Positions 27,059-36,048 of a stretch of 64,000 nt of DNA are shown one piece after another; the stretch's first letter is position 1; each line of letters begins with the position of its first letter. Both the position numbers and the translations under genes were made by a program. The stretch is from an uncultured Oscillospiraceae bacterium (GTDB taxonomy: Bacteria; Bacillota; Clostridia; Oscillospirales; Oscillospiraceae). Below the pieces are notes generated by a model, which was not told where the DNA came from, ran no database searches, and saw nothing but the letters and a program-made list of their open reading frames with translations. The stretch spans positions 1 through 64,000 of the forward strand of contig CALWXG010000004.1 of NCBI GenBank assembly GCA_944385435.1. The letters are read 5' to 3'.

Positions 27059-27907
27059 GTGAAAAGCTCGAACCAAATCAAAGAAATTCGCTCCCGTCTG
27101 AACCTCAGCCAATCTGAATTGGCCGAGAAGCTGGGCGTCAGCTTCGCCACAGTAAATCGCTGGGAAAAGGGACACTGCGAGCCGTCGCAGATCGCTGTCA
27201 ACGCCATCAAAAACCTCTGCGCAGAAAACAACATCGACTTTTCTCAGTTGGAGGGCACTTCTATTATTACCTCCAATGAAATTGTCACTCTCTATCACGG
27301 CTCCAAGTCTGGACTGCATGGTCCTATTGCTCCCATCAGCCGGGACCGGTGTGACTTTGGCAGAGGTTTTTACATGGGAACAGAGCGGATACAGCCTCTT
27401 ACGCTGATTTGCAACTATCCGGAGGGGAAACTTTACACCTTGCAAGCCGACTTGACCGGCCTCAAGATCCTCGATGTGGAAGTCGGCCTGGATTGGGCAC
27501 TGCTGATCGCTTTCAATCGGGGAAAGCTGGAATCCATCAAAGGCTCCCGCATTTATCAGCAGTATGCCGCTATGGCCGATGGCTGTGATATGGTCATCGG
27601 GTACATCGCCAACGACCGTATGTTTGTGGTATTGGACCGCTTCTTCAATGGAGAAATCACGGATTTGGCTCTGATCAACAGTCTATCTGCCTTGAAACTG
27701 GGAAAACAGTATGTGGCTCTGACAGAAAAAGCGTGCAGCCAAATCAAAGTTTTGGACGGGCAGCATATCTCTGAAGAAGATCGTGAAAACCTAAAGACGG
27801 AGAGTGCGGCCAACCGCTCTAAGGGAATCGCCCTGGCAGATGAGATCTGCCGAAAATACAGGCGGGAGGGCCGCTTCTTTGACGAGATCTTGAAGGCAGG
27901 TGGGTGA
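27059..27907 (+). CDS. HTH (XRE) - DUF3990 fusion protein, candidate ADP-ribosyltransferase-like toxin
   Basis: 282 residues from a GTG at 27059, eight bases after AAGGAAG; a GTG at 27050 overlaps that site. Residues ~3-60 are an XRE helix-turn-helix (RSRLNLSQSELAEKLGVSFA, TVNRWEKG). The rest matches DUF3990: LYHGSKSGLHG, CDFGRGFYMGT and YDMVIGYIANDRMF-like spacing (GCDMVIGYIANDRMF). That domain is related to ADP-ribosyltransferases (H, F/Y and acidic residues). The DNA-binding part would allow self-repression, as in toxin-antitoxin operons. The downstream small gene starts one base after the stop and is the likely partner. Confidence 0.78.
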   Translation: MKSSNQIKEIRSRLNLSQSELAEKLGVSFATVNRWEKGHCEPSQIAVNAIKNLCAENNIDFSQLEGTSIITSNEIVTLYHGSKSGLHGPIAPISRDRCDFGRGFYMGTERIQPLTLICNYPEGKLYTLQADLTGLKILDVEVGLDWALLIAFNRGKLESIKGSRIYQQYAAMADGCDMVIGYIANDRMFVVLDRFFNGEITDLALINSLSALKLGKQYVALTEKACSQIKVLDGQHISEEDRENLKTESAANRSKGIALADEICRKYRREGRFFDEILKAGG

Positions 27908-27908
27908 G

Positions 27909-28322
27909 ATGGCAAACCTGAGTTTGGAACAGCGGCAGCTCTGCGATATTCAGGGACGTCTGTTTGAACTGGCCCTGAAAAACGGATATGACTGTCCCAT
28001 GTTTATTCAGGCCTTTATGAACAGTCGGACGGCCGCGGCACTGGACGACACCTATGACCGCTTGCAGTGGGCCGGCGAGGAGTATATCCTGGAGGAACTG
28101 AACGACGAAGTGGGCGGACTGAAGAAAGCAGGCACGCTCTATTCCGCCGAGGTGATGTACTGGGCTGGCTACACCTACCGCTATTGGCACTATTATACCG
28201 GCGAGAGCAGCAAGGCTATTTTTCAGACTGCCGGAGCGGAGACCATGAACGACTGCTGGCTGGGTTTTCACACCTTTGATGTGGAAATGGCCATTGACGA
28301 TTTGAAGGAGCTTTCCACATAA
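27909..28322 (+). CDS. Small partner protein of HTH-DUF3990, candidate antitoxin
   Basis: 137 residues, ATG one base after the upstream stop, so translation is probably coupled; its own ribosome site (AGGTGGGTGAG) is poor. Mostly helical and acidic. The segment ALDDTYDRLQWAGEEYILEE recalls DUF3791, the short protein that usually accompanies DUF3990, but the C-terminal half with many Trp/Tyr (YWAGYTYRYWHYY) is not part of that family as I know it. Function as neutraliser is inference from position. Confidence 0.65.
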   Translation: MANLSLEQRQLCDIQGRLFELALKNGYDCPMFIQAFMNSRTAAALDDTYDRLQWAGEEYILEELNDEVGGLKKAGTLYSAEVMYWAGYTYRYWHYYTGESSKAIFQTAGAETMNDCWLGFHTFDVEMAIDDLKELST

Positions 28323-28372
28323 AAATCGGAAAACGACGGTCAATAGGCATATCCCGTCTCTTGTGTTGACCG

Positions 28373-28993
28373 ATGTATCGTCCGTATAGAAAGGATGTAT
28401 TGCCCACGATTTATTTCACTGCCGACTTGCATTTTGGGCATTCCAACATTATCCGGCACTGCGGCCGTCCTTTTTGCTCGGTGGAAGAAATGGACCAGGC
28501 CCTGCTGGAAAACTGGAACCGCCGCGTTCGCACAAATGACACGATCTACATTCTCGGTGATCTCATGTTCTTCTGCAAGGACCCGGAATCCTACCTCCGC
28601 CAGCTTTCCGGCAAAAAACACCTGATTGTGGGAAACCACGACCGGGTATGGATGAAAAAAGTGCGGGCTGAGGACTATTTTGAAAGCGTGCAGCCTATGC
28701 TGGAGATCAGCGACGGCACCCGCTATCTGACCCTGTGTCATTACCCCATGATGACCTGGAACCGGGTCAGCCGCGGCAGTTATATGATTTACGGACATAT
28801 CCACAACAACACCGGCGGTCCGTACTGGTCCCTTTTGCACCAGATGGATCAGGCATTGAATGCCGGTGTGGATGTGAACCACTTCATGCCTGTGACCTTT
28901 GAGGAGATGGTGGAAAATAATCGTCTCTTCCGCGCTGCCCATCCGCCTCAGCAGGAACAGACCGATTCCGAGTTTTGTCTTTCCGCACAATAG
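28373..28993 (+). CDS. Metallophosphoesterase (calcineurin-like)
   Basis: 206 residues. All phosphoesterase metal motifs are present: TADLHFGHSNI (D-x-H), GDLMFF, GNHDRV (GNHD), LCHYPMMTWN and YGHIHNN (GHIH). It belongs to the small single-domain type often found in phage and gut Firmicutes; substrate unknown (nucleotide or nucleic-acid phosphodiester). The ATG lacks a ribosome site. A TTG at 28400, just after AAAGGA, would start the protein nearer to the first beta strand and may be the real start. Confidence 0.85.
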   Translation: MYRPYRKDVLPTIYFTADLHFGHSNIIRHCGRPFCSVEEMDQALLENWNRRVRTNDTIYILGDLMFFCKDPESYLRQLSGKKHLIVGNHDRVWMKKVRAEDYFESVQPMLEISDGTRYLTLCHYPMMTWNRVSRGSYMIYGHIHNNTGGPYWSLLHQMDQALNAGVDVNHFMPVTFEEMVENNRLFRAAHPPQQEQTDSEFCLSAQ

Positions 28994-29155
28994 CCGTGAC
29001 ACCAAAGCCGCCCGGCGCATCTCAAGAGAGGAAGATTCCAATATAACATCCATCGTAACAGGAGAAAGCAGCTTCGCCGTGGTTCCACGACGATGTGAAT
29101 GGGGTCCGCAGGCAAAAGTGGGCGGCCTGCCACACCTTGCCGGAAGCAGTAGAGA

Positions 29156-29192
29156 AAAACGCAGATCCGGATTTTCTCCAGATCTGCGTTTT
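29156..29192. terminator. Bidirectional terminator
   Basis: A 12-bp stem AAAACGCAGATC/GATCTGCGTTTT with A-rich and T-rich flanks, between convergent genes. The preceding 28994-29155 shows no gene. Confidence 0.85.
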
Positions 29193-29208
29193 CAATCCAT
29201 GTACCGTA

Positions 29209-29451
29209 TTACAGGGTATCCGGGTTCTCGCTGAAGAACTCCAGGAACAGGGGCACGTCACTCTTAGATGCACAGAAGAGCTCATAATCCTCGCCGTGGT
29301 TACTCAGCAGAGCGCCGATGGCCACGTACTGGCTCAGCTGGGACTTCAGGTTCAGTCTGTCCCCCTCAGAGGACTCGATCCACACTTCGCTCTTGGACTT
29401 GCTGACGGCATCAATAAATTTCTGGACTTCGCTGATGTTGTTGAGCTTCAT
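29209..29451 (-). CDS. Small conserved-looking protein, unknown function
   Basis: 80 residues. The ATG at 29451 follows AAAGGAGAGG, a strong site, and the gene has its own promoter and terminator, so it is very probably expressed. The sequence is polar, with a helix (NISEVQKFIDAVSKSK), then ESSEGDRLNLKSQLSQYVAI and a C-terminal VPLFLEFFSEN. It resembles small proteins of the HPr/PTS-regulated size class, but no domain is recognised. Confidence 0.75.
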   Translation of the reverse strand: MKLNNISEVQKFIDAVSKSKSEVWIESSEGDRLNLKSQLSQYVAIGALLSNHGEDYELFCASKSDVPLFLEFFSENPDTL

Positions 29452-29511
29452 ATTAAAAGCCTCTCCTTTCGATAAATTCCATTTCATGGCAGATTTCCTC
29501 CACCGCGGGCC

Positions 29512-29541
29512 ATTATAGCACAATGCTTGCCGCCTCGTAAA
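29512..29541 (-). promoter_or_regulatory. Promoter of the small minus-strand gene
   Basis: Read on the minus strand: TTTACG (29541-29536), 18 bases, TATAAT (29517-29512). Confidence 0.7.
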
Positions 29542-29554
29542 GAAAATAATTTGT

Positions 29555-29619
29555 AAAATCGCGATTTTCCACAATGACGTGCAAAATTCGTTGCACGATT
29601 CAGCCTCCTGTAGTAGAAT
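29555..29619 (+). promoter_or_regulatory. Promoter of the SNF2 operon with two adjacent palindromes
   Basis: TTGCAC (29591-29596), 17 bases, TAGAAT (29614-29619). The -35 is part of an inverted repeat CGTGCAA (29578-29584)/TTGCACG (29591-29597). A second perfect 14-bp palindrome AAAATCGCGATTTT lies at 29555-29568, between the two divergent promoters. Confidence 0.65.
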
Positions 29620-29667
29620 AAGAACAAGTCAATACAGGGCTTCTATTTCAAAAAAGGAACTGTCGTC

Positions 29668-32277
29668 ATGGAAAAGGTTATAATAAGTGCATCACAATTG
29701 AACTTTTTATTTACAGCAGACGGCTTTCGTCCTGACACTGCAGCGGAGCATATCAGCGTTGATGAGCAGCAACTGCAGAACTGGACTGAGCATGGCGGTA
29801 TCCCTGCGCTCTACCGTCTCGGCTTGAATGGCAGTCAGGACGGGCTGACCCCCTCTGGTTTGTTTTTGTTTCAGGTTTCCAGAGCTTTTTTCAGGCGGCT
29901 CACCGACCTTCCCGGTCTTGAGCTTGCCAGAGAACATGCTCAGGTCATTCTGGACACGCAAACTACGGAGGAACTTCTGCAGGCTGTTCCCTTTGCCATT
30001 GGCTCTGAGCATGTGACCGCAGCCTGGCTGAAAAACATATTCAAGCGCTTGAACAACGTTTTCTCCCATGAGATTGCAGCTTATGACGGAACGGTCAGCC
30101 TTTATTTTGCAGAGCAGAATCAGAATCTCCACGTCCCGGAGCGGGTATTCTTCCACCTGATCGAAAACCCGAAATCCGAAACCTATCCCTTTGCTTTTCT
30201 GGCCACGTATGCCACCAAAGACGAGAGCGGGAAACTCAAGCACGTTCCCCTGAAATATGCACTCACAGAGTATAAGAACAACCGGGCCAAACTGCTTTCA
30301 CTGCTGTCCTGTCTGAACAAAGCGGGTGAAGTCTCTGATTTGATTGCCGGCTTTATGCTCAGCGGAGAACTCTTTCATATGCTCGGTCTGACTGCGGACG
30401 ATGCGTACGATTTCCTGACGCATGTGGAGGCAATTGAGGCTACCGGAATTCTCTGCCGGATTCCAAACTGGTGGAGAAGGAAATCCGCCGGCATTTCCAT
30501 GACGGTCAAACTGGGCGAGGAAACTCCGTCCATGCTGGGCTTTAACGCTCTGATCTCTGTAACCCCGTCTCTGTCTGTGGATGGGGTCCCGCTAACCGAT
30601 CAGGATATTGAGGATCTTCTTGCACAGACAGACGGTCTGGCTCTTTTGAAAGGAAAATGGGTAGAGGTCAATCATGCCCGTCTGAAGCATCTTCTGGAGG
30701 AAATGAAACGCCATGCCGGCGAAATCAGTTTGATGGATGCCGTGCGTGCTCAGATGAACCAAACCGCAGATGTGGGCACTCTCGTAACCAACGGCAAATG
30801 GCTGTCTGAGCTGCTGCAAAACCTCAGGCACCCGCAGTCACTGCGGAAATCCGCGCCCCCGGCAACACTCCACGCAACCCTCCGCCCTTACCAGAAAGAC
30901 GGATATGCCTGGCTCACCTATATGGACCGGCTCAGCTTTGGCGCCTGTCTTGCTGATGATATGGGCCTTGGCAAAACCGTTCAGGTGCTGGCTTATCTGG
31001 AAAAGCTGCGGAAGTCTAAAAAAGATGCCCGGGTTCTTCTGATCGTACCCGCCTCTCTGTTGGGGAACTGGCAGCGTGAAAAAGAAAAATTTGTTCCCGC
31101 CATGCCTTCCCTCGTCCTTCATGGGCAGTCTGCCGCTGCTCTGTCTGAGCTGGTGGTTCAGTCCCCCTGTTTCCTCACGATCACCACTTACGGCATGGCT
31201 GCCCGAATCCCTTCGCTGAAAGACATCACCTGGGACTGCATTATTCTGGACGAAGCCCAGGCCATCAAGAATCCGACCACCAACCAAACCCGGAACATCA
31301 AAAAGCTCTCCAGCCGAATGCGGATCGCCATGACTGGTACCCCCATCGAGAATGATCTGACCAATCTGTGGTCCCTGTTCGATTTCCTCAACAAGGGCTT
31401 ACTGGGCACATCCAACGAATTCCGCTCTTTCTGCAAGAAATTGAAAGATCATCCGGAGCAATACGCCCACCTGAAAGCCATGGTCTCGCCGTTTATGCTC
31501 CGACGTGTGAAGACAGACAAAAAAATCATCTCTGACCTGCCGGAAAAACTGGAATCCATCGATTACATTGACCTCTCCCGAAAACAGGTCGTTCTTTACC
31601 GCAAAATTGTAGCAGAGATGGAAACTCGCATTCTTCAAGCCTCCGGCATGGAACGGCGCGGCATTGTCCTCAGTACCATTCTGAAGCTGAAGCAAATCTG
31701 CAATCACCCGGATCAGTATCTGGGGCAAACCCGCTACGCTGCGGAAGAGAGCGGTAAATTTGCTGTGCTCCGGGATCTGTGCGAAACGATTTATGAAAAA
31801 AGAGAACGGGTGCTTGTCTTTACTCAATATAAAGAAATTACAGAGTATCTCTCAGACTATCTCCGGCAGATTTTTCACTGCAGAGGTTTCGTTCTCACCG
31901 GCAGTACTCCTGTGCGCGACCGCGCCAAAATTGTTGACGCATTCCAGGGAGATGACTATGTCCCCTATATTGTTCTGTCCGTACGGGCAGGGGGAACCGG
32001 TCTGAACCTGACCCGGGCCAATCATGTCATTCATTTTGACCGCTGGTGGAATCCCGCTGTGGAAAATCAGGCCACAGACCGGGCGTTCCGAATCGGCCAA
32101 ACAAAAAACGTCATGGTCCATAAGCTGGTCAGCCGGGGCACGATTGAAGAAAAAATCGATACTATGCTTGAATCAAAGAAGGAACTGGCCGACAAAGTGA
32201 TTGGGTCCAGCGGCGAACAGTGGATCACTGAACTCGGCAATGAAGAGCTGATGTCGCTTCTCCGTTTGGATCTGTAA
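29668..32277 (+). CDS. SNF2-family DEAD/DEAH helicase
   Basis: 869 residues. A ~400-residue unassigned N-terminal region precedes a complete SWI2/SNF2 ATPase: LRPYQKDGYAWL, Walker A DDMGLGKTVQ, LLIVPASLLGNW, ILDEAQAIKNP (DEAQ box), MTGTPIEND, and the C-terminal helicase half with RVLVFTQYKE, LSVRAGGTGLNLT and ATDRAFRIGQ. Bacterial SNF2 proteins of this kind act on DNA-protein complexes; many sit in defence or mobile regions. It is directly followed by a SWIM zinc-finger protein, a common bacterial pairing. Base composition is lower in GC than in the flanking housekeeping genes. Confidence 0.92.
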   Translation: MEKVIISASQLNFLFTADGFRPDTAAEHISVDEQQLQNWTEHGGIPALYRLGLNGSQDGLTPSGLFLFQVSRAFFRRLTDLPGLELAREHAQVILDTQTTEELLQAVPFAIGSEHVTAAWLKNIFKRLNNVFSHEIAAYDGTVSLYFAEQNQNLHVPERVFFHLIENPKSETYPFAFLATYATKDESGKLKHVPLKYALTEYKNNRAKLLSLLSCLNKAGEVSDLIAGFMLSGELFHMLGLTADDAYDFLTHVEAIEATGILCRIPNWWRRKSAGISMTVKLGEETPSMLGFNALISVTPSLSVDGVPLTDQDIEDLLAQTDGLALLKGKWVEVNHARLKHLLEEMKRHAGEISLMDAVRAQMNQTADVGTLVTNGKWLSELLQNLRHPQSLRKSAPPATLHATLRPYQKDGYAWLTYMDRLSFGACLADDMGLGKTVQVLAYLEKLRKSKKDARVLLIVPASLLGNWQREKEKFVPAMPSLVLHGQSAAALSELVVQSPCFLTITTYGMAARIPSLKDITWDCIILDEAQAIKNPTTNQTRNIKKLSSRMRIAMTGTPIENDLTNLWSLFDFLNKGLLGTSNEFRSFCKKLKDHPEQYAHLKAMVSPFMLRRVKTDKKIISDLPEKLESIDYIDLSRKQVVLYRKIVAEMETRILQASGMERRGIVLSTILKLKQICNHPDQYLGQTRYAAEESGKFAVLRDLCETIYEKRERVLVFTQYKEITEYLSDYLRQIFHCRGFVLTGSTPVRDRAKIVDAFQGDDYVPYIVLSVRAGGTGLNLTRANHVIHFDRWWNPAVENQATDRAFRIGQTKNVMVHKLVSRGTIEEKIDTMLESKKELADKVIGSSGEQWITELGNEELMSLLRLDL

Positions 32278-32316
32278 CTTTATTTTATGATCGGCCAAAG
32301 AATAGAGGGAACCGCT

Positions 32317-33045
32317 ATGCGTCGATATTGGGATGATATACCAAAATACAATCAGATGAGCGCAGAAGAACTCAGAAAAAAATCTGCTGAAGGCCTGAAA
32401 AAAGAGCGCTCAAAAGGCAAAACTCCAGAACCGGTTGTTGTTCACGGCAAAGAGATCGTACACAGCTGGTGGGGCAAAGCATGGTGTGACAATCTGGAGC
32501 AGTACGCAGATTACGAGAGCAGGTTGGACCGCGGAAAACGATATGTGCGTACCGGCGCCGTCATTGATCTTAAAATCCAGAAGGGCAAAATTCTGGCCCG
32601 GGTTCAGGGCACCCGAAAGACTCCATACAAGATAGAAATTCGGATCAGCCCACTCTCCGAGGAGAGCTGTCAGGCCATCATTCAGAAGTGCGGAACAAAA
32701 CTGGATAGCCTGGAAAAACTCCTGTCCGGTGATTTCCCGGAAGACATGAAGGAGTTGTTTCAGGAAAAAAACGGCCTGTTCCCTGCTCCGAAAGAAATCA
32801 GCTTTCAGTGCAGCTGCCCGGACTGGGCCCTGATGTGCAAGCATGTTGCCGCAGTCCTCTACGGGGTGGGTGTCCGACTGGATGAAAATCCACTGCTCTT
32901 TTTTGAATTGCGTGGTATCGATGTGGGCAAATTCATTGATGTCACTCTGGCCGACCGGATAGAGGCAATGCTTGCAAACGTAAACAATATAACAGACCGC
33001 GTTCTGGACGGCTCTGCTGTGTCCGATCTGTTCGGTGTGCTTTAA
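32317..33045 (+). CDS. SWIM zinc-finger protein
   Basis: 242 residues from the ATG at 32317 (GAGGGA upstream); an upstream in-frame codon at 32287 has no site. SWIM motif C165-S-C167 ... C174-K-H176 (CSCPDWALMCKH). The middle of the protein (ARVQGTRKTPYKIEIRISPL) is the pattern of the bacterial SNF2-associated SWIM proteins. It starts 39 bases after the helicase stop and probably forms a DNA-bound complex with it. Confidence 0.88.
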   Translation: MRRYWDDIPKYNQMSAEELRKKSAEGLKKERSKGKTPEPVVVHGKEIVHSWWGKAWCDNLEQYADYESRLDRGKRYVRTGAVIDLKIQKGKILARVQGTRKTPYKIEIRISPLSEESCQAIIQKCGTKLDSLEKLLSGDFPEDMKELFQEKNGLFPAPKEISFQCSCPDWALMCKHVAAVLYGVGVRLDENPLLFFELRGIDVGKFIDVTLADRIEAMLANVNNITDRVLDGSAVSDLFGVL

Positions 33046-33063
33046 TCCTTGCGGAAAACTATC

Positions 33064-33106
33064 GACGGCCGCAGTGCCCTGACCTTGTCAGGCACTGCGG
33101 CCGTCT
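33064..33106. terminator. Bidirectional terminator
   Basis: Long hairpin GACGGCCGCAGTGCC.../...GGCACTGCGGCCGTC (15+ bp, one bulge), between convergent genes. Confidence 0.85.
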
Positions 33107-33107
33107 C

Positions 33108-33806
33108 TTACCCTTTGTCTTTCTGTGGTGTTTCCCGGGGATCCGGATCCGCCCACAGTGTGGAGAAATAATCATAATAGGGCATCAGGAACGTGAAGCC
33201 CTCCGCCAGCCGGTCTGCCAGCTCCGGCGTGTACAGCAATTCACTCAGAGGCTCCTCGTGGATCACCGTGAGGGATTTCTTGTTGTACCACGGCGCCAGT
33301 CTGGGGTCCGGCGCCGTCTTTGCCCGGCTGTACTCCGGTCCCTCCAGCACAAACTCCTTCTGACGCCGGAGCTTGTTGTCCAGACGCAGCAGTGGCTTCG
33401 GATCCCGGTCCATTCTGGCCCGGTGCTTGGCCATCACCACCGGCTTGGCGCACCAGAACCCCATTCCGTAGCTCCACTGCTCCGGGCCCAGTTCAAACCA
33501 CAGCACCGGCCGGGCCCCCTCTTCTCCGCCGTCCCACCGGAACAGGGACAGCCACAGGTGGTCCTTGTACGGGCCCCGGCCAAACAGCCGACGCGCATCC
33601 CGATGGATCCGGGATACCTTCATGTTCAGCTCGCTTTTCGGGAACTTCTCCAGCATCTCACGCTGAAGCTGCGCAGCCAGCTCCTTCATCGGCTCTTGAA
33701 ACGAGGTCTTGTAGAGCTCTTTGTGCGCTTCAAACCAACCCCGGTCGTTGTTGAACCGGATCCCCCACATGAACTCCACAGTATCCGGAGAAAAACCTTG
33801 GAACAT
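33108..33806 (-). CDS. DUF2461-family protein
   Basis: 232 residues. Matches the DUF2461 pattern: FSPDTVEFMWGIRFNNDRGWF at the start, the ELAAQLQREMLEKFP helix, MKVSRIHRDARRLFGRGPYK, and LWFELGPEQWSYGMGFW. Function unknown. It starts 6 bases after the VanW gene ends, so both are in one transcript. Confidence 0.88.
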   Translation of the reverse strand: MFQGFSPDTVEFMWGIRFNNDRGWFEAHKELYKTSFQEPMKELAAQLQREMLEKFPKSELNMKVSRIHRDARRLFGRGPYKDHLWLSLFRWDGGEEGARPVLWFELGPEQWSYGMGFWCAKPVVMAKHRARMDRDPKPLLRLDNKLRRQKEFVLEGPEYSRAKTAPDPRLAPWYNKKSLTVIHEEPLSELLYTPELADRLAEGFTFLMPYYDYFSTLWADPDPRETPQKDKG

Positions 33807-33812
33807 CGCCGC

Positions 33813-35660
33813 TTACCCCTCCGCTTCGCCGGCCAGCCACCCGGGCATGGTCGGCTCCACGCTGGGCTCCTGGCTGACGGCAGGCTGCTGGGAGGCCGGA
33901 GGCGTGGGCTCAGCCGAGGTGGCCGGGTTCTGAGAATCAGACGGCACGGGATCCTGGCTCACCGAGGGGACAGGGTCCTGGCTCACCGAGGGAGAGGGAT
34001 TTTCCGAAGCGGGGGGAGTGGGCTCTTCTGTCGCAGGCCCCACGGGCAGAGGCTCACCCTCCGGTGTCAGGCCCAGGCTGGCTGCATCCGCCGGATTGAA
34101 CAGAATCACCTTGTCCCGCTTGGCATACTTACTGTGATTTTCAAAGGTGCGGGAAATCAGATTGCCGTTCCCGTCGTATACGCAGCGGTAAACCTCCACC
34201 TCATAGCCGGTATAGGGTGTGGTCTTGACCTTGGTGGTGCCCAGGGGGATGGACTCATCCGGCTGGTACACTGTGGTCCAGGGTGTGGAACCCAGAGAGT
34301 AAATCTGGGGCTTCACATAGCTGTCGTCGGTCTTGGTGCCGTAGAAGGTCACCGTCACTGCGTTTCCGCTGACTCCGGCTACAATCTTGATGGGGTAATC
34401 GGTGTTGTTGCGGAACTTATAGTCCAGGCTGGGATAGTACACCGTGGCGTCCAGACCGTTGGCGATGTACCCGGTGGCAAAGGCATGGGCCGCCCGGGTC
34501 ACAATCTCCAGATTGGCGTACACCGTGCAGTAATAGATGCAGGAGGACACCTGGCAGATTCCGCCGCCCACCATGTCCACCGTCTCGCCGTTGGCGTATC
34601 CGGTGGACATTTTATATCCGTTGGCAGTGGAGGGGTTGCCGATGGTCCCCAGATAGGAGAACACCTCGCCGGGCATGATCACCGTGCCATTGCAGGAGGA
34701 GGCCGCCAGGGCCACGTTGTAGGAGCGGCTGGCCACTCCGTCCAGATAGGTGGTGACGGTGGACAGCCGGTCCCGGTACAGATACTGCTCCGACTCACCC
34801 AGATCCGGCTGGATATAGATCATGGGAATGACGCAGGTCTCCCCGGGCCCGGTCTGATCCAAAATGGCCTGGGCCTCATCGGGGTCCACGCCCTGTCCCA
34901 CCACCGTGGGCGTCAGGGTGCCGTCCGCCTTCAGCTCAGAGGCCTGGGGAGCCACATAGACCAGCTCCTCCAGGATTTTTCCGGTCAGCTCTTTGGTGGG
35001 AACCGGCTGCGTCTGCACGGTCAGTTCCGTCTTTCCGGTGGCCAATGCCTCCCGAACCTGCTCCAGCAGGGCGGCCTCATCCACTTCCACCCCGTCCACT
35101 CCGGTGGTCAGGGTCAGCTCCTCCCCCTGGATCTCATAGGTAAAGTCCACCGGGGCCACATACAGTTCCTCCGCAATCCGGCTGATGAGCCTGCGGGCCT
35201 CCTGCTCTCCCTCTTCCGTGAAGGAGGAGGCGTTCAGAGACAGGGAGATCCGCTCCTCGCTCAATCCCAGCCACAGCGCACCCAGCTTCAGGAACGGCTG
35301 AGCCGCCTTTGCGGCCATGCCGTGATCCACTGCGGACTGGGGATCGCTGGCCAGCAGGCTGCCGGGCATTGTGGCCTGCCGGCCTTCCCCATAGCGCAGT
35401 GTCAGCGTGCGCTGCTCCAGGTGGCCGTCCATATACTGTTCCATCTGACTCAGGGCATCTTCCCGAGTCAATCCGCCCAGCTCCAGCACCACCGCTCCGG
35501 TATCATCCTCCGCCTGAGCTCCGGGCAGAAGCCGTCCATTATCCTGCACCCATTTACACAGTCCGCAATAGGCCGCGGCCAGTACAAGGATCACCACAGC
35601 CAGTACGATGACAACGATCACGGGAATAGGCCATCTCTTTTTTGGCGCAACTCGTTGCAT
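33813..35660 (-). CDS. VanW-family cell-envelope protein
   Basis: 615 residues from the ATG at 35660 (GGAGGTG upstream). A short cytoplasmic head, one membrane anchor (WPIPVIVVIVLAVVILVLAA), an extracellular region with two related peptidoglycan-binding-like (PG_binding_4) units, then the VanW domain (about 330-470: VIMPGEVFSYLGTIGNPSTA, MVGGGICQVSSCIYYCTVYA, HAFATGYIANG). A final stretch of about 100 residues is low-complexity Pro/Ser/Glu with PSVSQDPVPSVSQDP repeats, typical of a wall-spanning linker. VanW is linked to glycopeptide-resistance loci, but this architecture is a widespread envelope protein of unknown role. Confidence 0.9.
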   Translation of the reverse strand: MQRVAPKKRWPIPVIVVIVLAVVILVLAAAYCGLCKWVQDNGRLLPGAQAEDDTGAVVLELGGLTREDALSQMEQYMDGHLEQRTLTLRYGEGRQATMPGSLLASDPQSAVDHGMAAKAAQPFLKLGALWLGLSEERISLSLNASSFTEEGEQEARRLISRIAEELYVAPVDFTYEIQGEELTLTTGVDGVEVDEAALLEQVREALATGKTELTVQTQPVPTKELTGKILEELVYVAPQASELKADGTLTPTVVGQGVDPDEAQAILDQTGPGETCVIPMIYIQPDLGESEQYLYRDRLSTVTTYLDGVASRSYNVALAASSCNGTVIMPGEVFSYLGTIGNPSTANGYKMSTGYANGETVDMVGGGICQVSSCIYYCTVYANLEIVTRAAHAFATGYIANGLDATVYYPSLDYKFRNNTDYPIKIVAGVSGNAVTVTFYGTKTDDSYVKPQIYSLGSTPWTTVYQPDESIPLGTTKVKTTPYTGYEVEVYRCVYDGNGNLISRTFENHSKYAKRDKVILFNPADAASLGLTPEGEPLPVGPATEEPTPPASENPSPSVSQDPVPSVSQDPVPSDSQNPATSAEPTPPASQQPAVSQEPSVEPTMPGWLAGEAEG

Positions 35661-35682
35661 GAACACACCTCCGAAAGATCGT

Positions 35683-35707
35683 CTCCTCCCGTCTGCACCG
35701 GGAGGAG
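35683..35707 (-). promoter_or_regulatory. Hairpin in the 5' leader of the VanW gene
   Basis: A 9-bp stem CTCCTCCCG/CGGGAGGAG just before the VanW ribosome binding site. The arm contains anti-Shine-Dalgarno-like and Shine-Dalgarno-like sequence, so it could affect translation. Between it and the promoter of the next gene lies AT-rich sequence without a gene. Confidence 0.4.
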
Positions 35708-35978
35708 CTCCCGCCGAATTTTCGCCAAAACCAGCAGGTTTTTGCGGCGGGGCCTTTCACAAACTACAGGATATTGTACCACTATTATATATGAGGCGGC
35801 AAGAACATTTCCGTAAAAAAAAGTTACAGTTTCGTGACATTATTTTGGTTTTTGCCCATCTCCACCCGGTTTCTCCCCGGCTTTTCCCGAATTGCGCTCA
35901 TTTGGGCACATTCGCCGCCGCTTGACAATTTATTTCAGAGGGACGGCAGCGTAATTTCCCCTCTTGCGCAATAACTTC

Positions 35979-36007
35979 TTTACACCAATCCGCAAAGCGT
36001 ATATAAT
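35979..36007 (+). promoter_or_regulatory. Sigma-A promoter of the XpaC-like gene
   Basis: TTTACA (35979-35984), 17 bases, TATAAT (36002-36007), about 40 bases before the start codon. Confidence 0.8.
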
Positions 36008-36048
36008 ACAGACAAAACCAGTGCGCACCGCGCAAGGAGGCACATATT

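Noticed and set aside
26884..27234. 116-codon minus-strand frame over the HTH-DUF3990 start
   Set aside because: Overlaps the promoter and N-terminal HTH of a clear gene; no homology-like pattern.
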